From assembly GCA_020629415.1 (NCBI GenBank), contig JAHDDL010000020.1, positions 1-64,000 on the forward strand: a DNA stretch of 64,000 nucleotides, in the 5' to 3' direction. Under the pieces are notes generated by a model, which did no database searches, was not told the origin of the DNA, and was given only the letters and a program-made list of their open reading frames with translations. The translations under genes were made by a program, and so were the position numbers. Positions 62,067-64,000 of the stretch are shown in pieces (within the stretch, counting starts at the first letter, position 1; every line of letters starts with the position of its first letter). Origin of the DNA: Maribacter sp. Its GTDB lineage: Bacteria; Bacteroidota; Bacteroidia; Flavobacteriales; Flavobacteriaceae.

Positions 62067-64000
62067 ATGGAGTCAATGATGATTTACATGCCAATTCTTA
62101 TGGCAGTACTAGGCCTAGTTTACATGGGCGTAAAAAGATCTTGGGTAATGAAACAACATGCCGGAGATGGAAAAATGAAAGAAATATCGGATTACATTTA
62201 TGAAGGTGCCTTGGCCTTCTTAAGTGCAGAATACAAGCTTTTGGCTGTATTTGTTGTAATAGTCAGCGTTCTGCTTGCTATTGTTTCTTTTGTAGTACCC
62301 ACAACACATATGCTAATTGTGGTTGCATTTATTTTTGGAGCTATTTTTTCGGCCTATGCCGGAAATATAGGAATGAAAATAGCCACAAAAACAAACGTAA
62401 GAACAACGCAGGCGGCACGTACTAGTCTGCCTAATGCTTTAAAAATATCTTTTGGTGGCGGTACTGTCATGGGGCTTGGTGTTGCAGGCTTGGCGGTATT
62501 GGGGCTTACCGTATTTTTTATAATATTCTTTCAGTTTTTTATGGGCGGTGTTTGGACATCGACCATGGATATGACCGTAGTTCTTGAAACACTTGCGGGT
62601 TTCTCGCTTGGTGCGGAATCCATTGCACTTTTTGCGCGTGTAGGTGGTGGTATTTATACCAAAGCTGCCGATGTTGGTGCTGATTTGGTAGGGAAGGTAG
62701 AGGCAGGTATTCCAGAGGATGATCCCCGTAACCCGGCCACTATTGCGGACAATGTAGGTGACAACGTAGGTGATGTTGCGGGTATGGGAGCTGATCTGTT
62801 CGGTTCATATGTTGCCACCGTATTGGCGGCAATGGTTCTGGGAAACTATGTCATAAAAGATATGGGCGGTAGTATTACGGATGCTTTTGGTGGTATTGGA
62901 CCAATTTTGTTGCCAATGGCAATTGCTGGTGTAGGTATTATCATATCTATTATAGGTACTATGTTAGTGAAAATAAAAAGTAACGATGCTAAAGAAGCTC
63001 AGGTAATGGGTGCTTTGAATATAGGAAACTGGACATCCATCATTTTGGTCGCTGTTTCTTGTTTTGGTCTGGTGACGTGGATGTTACCGGAAACCATGAA
63101 AATGGAATTCTTTGGCGAAGGGTTGGTAGAAATATCATCAATGCGCGTTTTCTATGCCACTTTGGTCGGTTTAGTAGTAGGTGCCGTAATATCTTCCGTT
63201 ACGGAATATTATACAGGGTTGGGAAAAGCTCCCATCTTAAAAATCGTTCAACAGTCAAGCACGGGTGCGGGAACGAATATTATTGCAGGTTTGGCTACTG
63301 GTATGATTTCTACCTTCCCGTCGGTATTATTGTTTGCGGGTGCCATATGGGCATCATATGCCTTTGCGGGGTTTTACGGTGTGGCTTTGGCCGCTTCTGC
63401 AATGATGGCTACTACGGCAATGCAATTGGCTATTGACGCATTTGGGCCAATATCTGACAATGCGGGTGGTATTGCGGAGATGAGTGAGCAAGAACCTATT
63501 GTAAGGGAGCGTACAGATATTTTAGATTCAGTTGGTAATACTACTGCTGCTACGGGTAAAGGTTTTGCCATTGCATCTGCCGCTCTAACATCTTTGGCAT
63601 TGTTTGCCGCCTATGTAACCTTTACGGGAATTGACGGAATCAACATTTTCAAGGCTCCTGTATTGGCAATGTTGTTCGTTGGTGGCATGGTGCCAGTAGT
63701 GTTCTCCGCTTTGGCAATGAATGCGGTTGGTAAAGCAGCTATGGAAATGGTGCAAGAAGTAAGACGTCAATTTAAGGACATACCCGGAATTATGGAAGGT
63801 ACGGGAAAACCTGAATATGATAAATGTGTGGCAATATCCACACAGGCTTCATTGAAAGAGATGATGCTGCCAGGTCTGTTGACTATAGGTTTTCCATTGG
63901 TCATAGCATTTGTACCATTAATTTTTGGAATGAACAAATTGGCTATCGCAGAAATGTTAGGGGGCTATATGGCAGGTGTAACGGTATCTGGCGTATTATG
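62067..64000 (+). CDS. hppA: Membrane-bound pyrophosphatase (ion-pumping), 3' end cut by window
   Basis: Integral membrane enzyme that pumps H+ (or Na+) with energy from pyrophosphate. The frame is open from ATG 62067 to the window end (about 644 codons), so the C-terminus is missing. A two-codon ATG-GAT-TAA lies just upstream. Visible motifs are the pyrophosphate-binding block DVGADLVGKVEAGIPEDDPRNPA from residue 202, then DNVGDNVGDVAGMGADLFGSY, and GNTTAATGKG from residue 490. Ala at the GNTTAA position is the mark of K+-dependent enzymes. H+ versus Na+ pumping cannot be decided here. It lies 105 bases after ppa, beyond a terminator. Confidence 0.93.
   Translation, partial: MESMMIYMPILMAVLGLVYMGVKRSWVMKQHAGDGKMKEISDYIYEGALAFLSAEYKLLAVFVVIVSVLLAIVSFVVPTTHMLIVVAFIFGAIFSAYAGNIGMKIATKTNVRTTQAARTSLPNALKISFGGGTVMGLGVAGLAVLGLTVFFIIFFQFFMGGVWTSTMDMTVVLETLAGFSLGAESIALFARVGGGIYTKAADVGADLVGKVEAGIPEDDPRNPATIADNVGDNVGDVAGMGADLFGSYVATVLAAMVLGNYVIKDMGGSITDAFGGIGPILLPMAIAGVGIIISIIGTMLVKIKSNDAKEAQVMGALNIGNWTSIILVAVSCFGLVTWMLPETMKMEFFGEGLVEISSMRVFYATLVGLVVGAVISSVTEYYTGLGKAPILKIVQQSSTGAGTNIIAGLATGMISTFPSVLLFAGAIWASYAFAGFYGVALAASAMMATTAMQLAIDAFGPISDNAGGIAEMSEQEPIVRERTDILDSVGNTTAATGKGFAIASAALTSLALFAAYVTFTGIDGINIFKAPVLAMLFVGGMVPVVFSALAMNAVGKAAMEMVQEVRRQFKDIPGIMEGTGKPEYDKCVAISTQASLKEMMLPGLLTIGFPLVIAFVPLIFGMNKLAIAEMLGGYMAGVTVSGVL

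Noticed and set aside
63059-63436. 125-codon plus-strand frame near the right end
   Set aside because: It is the +1 frame inside hppA. The hppA frame is open from 62067 to the window end and carries the family motifs.

Overview
The window is AT-rich, gene-dense bacterial DNA from a member of Bacteroidota, almost certainly a marine Flavobacteriaceae. The evidence is gldJ and porV (gliding and type IX secretion), a SusC/SusD pair, several lipoproteins with an acidic +2 region, and promoters of the Bacteroidota type (TAnnTTTG at -7, sometimes with an upstream TTG). The alginate locus suggests a Zobellia- or Maribacter-like seaweed associate, but I cannot name the genus from sequence alone.

Layout. 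1-7.8 kb: glutamate synthase (gltB-gltD, minus) and an acyl-CoA dehydrogenase. 8.1-12.8 kb: a plus-strand operon nhaD-exbB-exbD-tonB-folC, followed by tRNA-Val(TAC). 13.4-23.7 kb: a compact alginate utilisation locus made of susC, susD, two PKD-type surface lipoproteins, two PL7 alginate lyases and a FadR-type GntR regulator. Next comes an Nramp-fold transporter whose metal-binding motifs are altered. 25.2-30.8 kb: tRNA-Val(GAC) and a CusA/CusB-type metal efflux pair without an outer-membrane partner. 30.8-36 kb: murF and gldJ (minus), porV and cdd (plus). 36.2-43.8 kb: pdhA-pdhC, then a tightly packed operon of M28 peptidase, SDR, SprT, mannose-1-phosphate guanylyltransferase and DUF389. 43.8-50.4 kb: mlaE-mlaF homologues, pafA-murI, folA with a 2TM protein, a class V PLP enzyme and a CBM48 protein. 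50.4-57.6 kb (minus): egtB-egtD, thyA, bfn-nupC and etfB-etfA. 57.8-64 kb (plus): pdhB, a DUF5686 protein, soluble pyrophosphatase and a membrane pyrophosphatase cut by the window end.

How it fits together. The alginate locus would capture alginate at the surface (SusD and PKD lipoproteins), cut it with a membrane-anchored and a soluble PL7 lyase, and import oligomers through SusC. That import needs the proton-driven TonB-ExbBD complex, which is encoded just upstream. Two TGGT-AA-ACCA sites overlap the likely susC promoter and are probably bound by the GntR protein. The transcript then has a roughly 340-nt leader with several hairpins. PL6/PL17 lyases and the ketodeoxygluconate genes are not here, so the pathway must be completed elsewhere. 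The acyl-CoA dehydrogenase can pass electrons to EtfAB. PdhA, PdhB and PdhC form one complex although pdhB lies 19 kb from pdhAC and shares its upstream region, which carries a perfect 26-bp palindrome, with etfBA.

Most of the window is ordinary flavobacterial core genome. The points most worth a second look are the alginate locus control region, the opposite-charge linkers of the paired lyases, the altered Nramp protein, the etfB/pdhB palindrome and the reduced ergothioneine gene set. I saw no insertion sequence, prophage, CRISPR array or rRNA operon.
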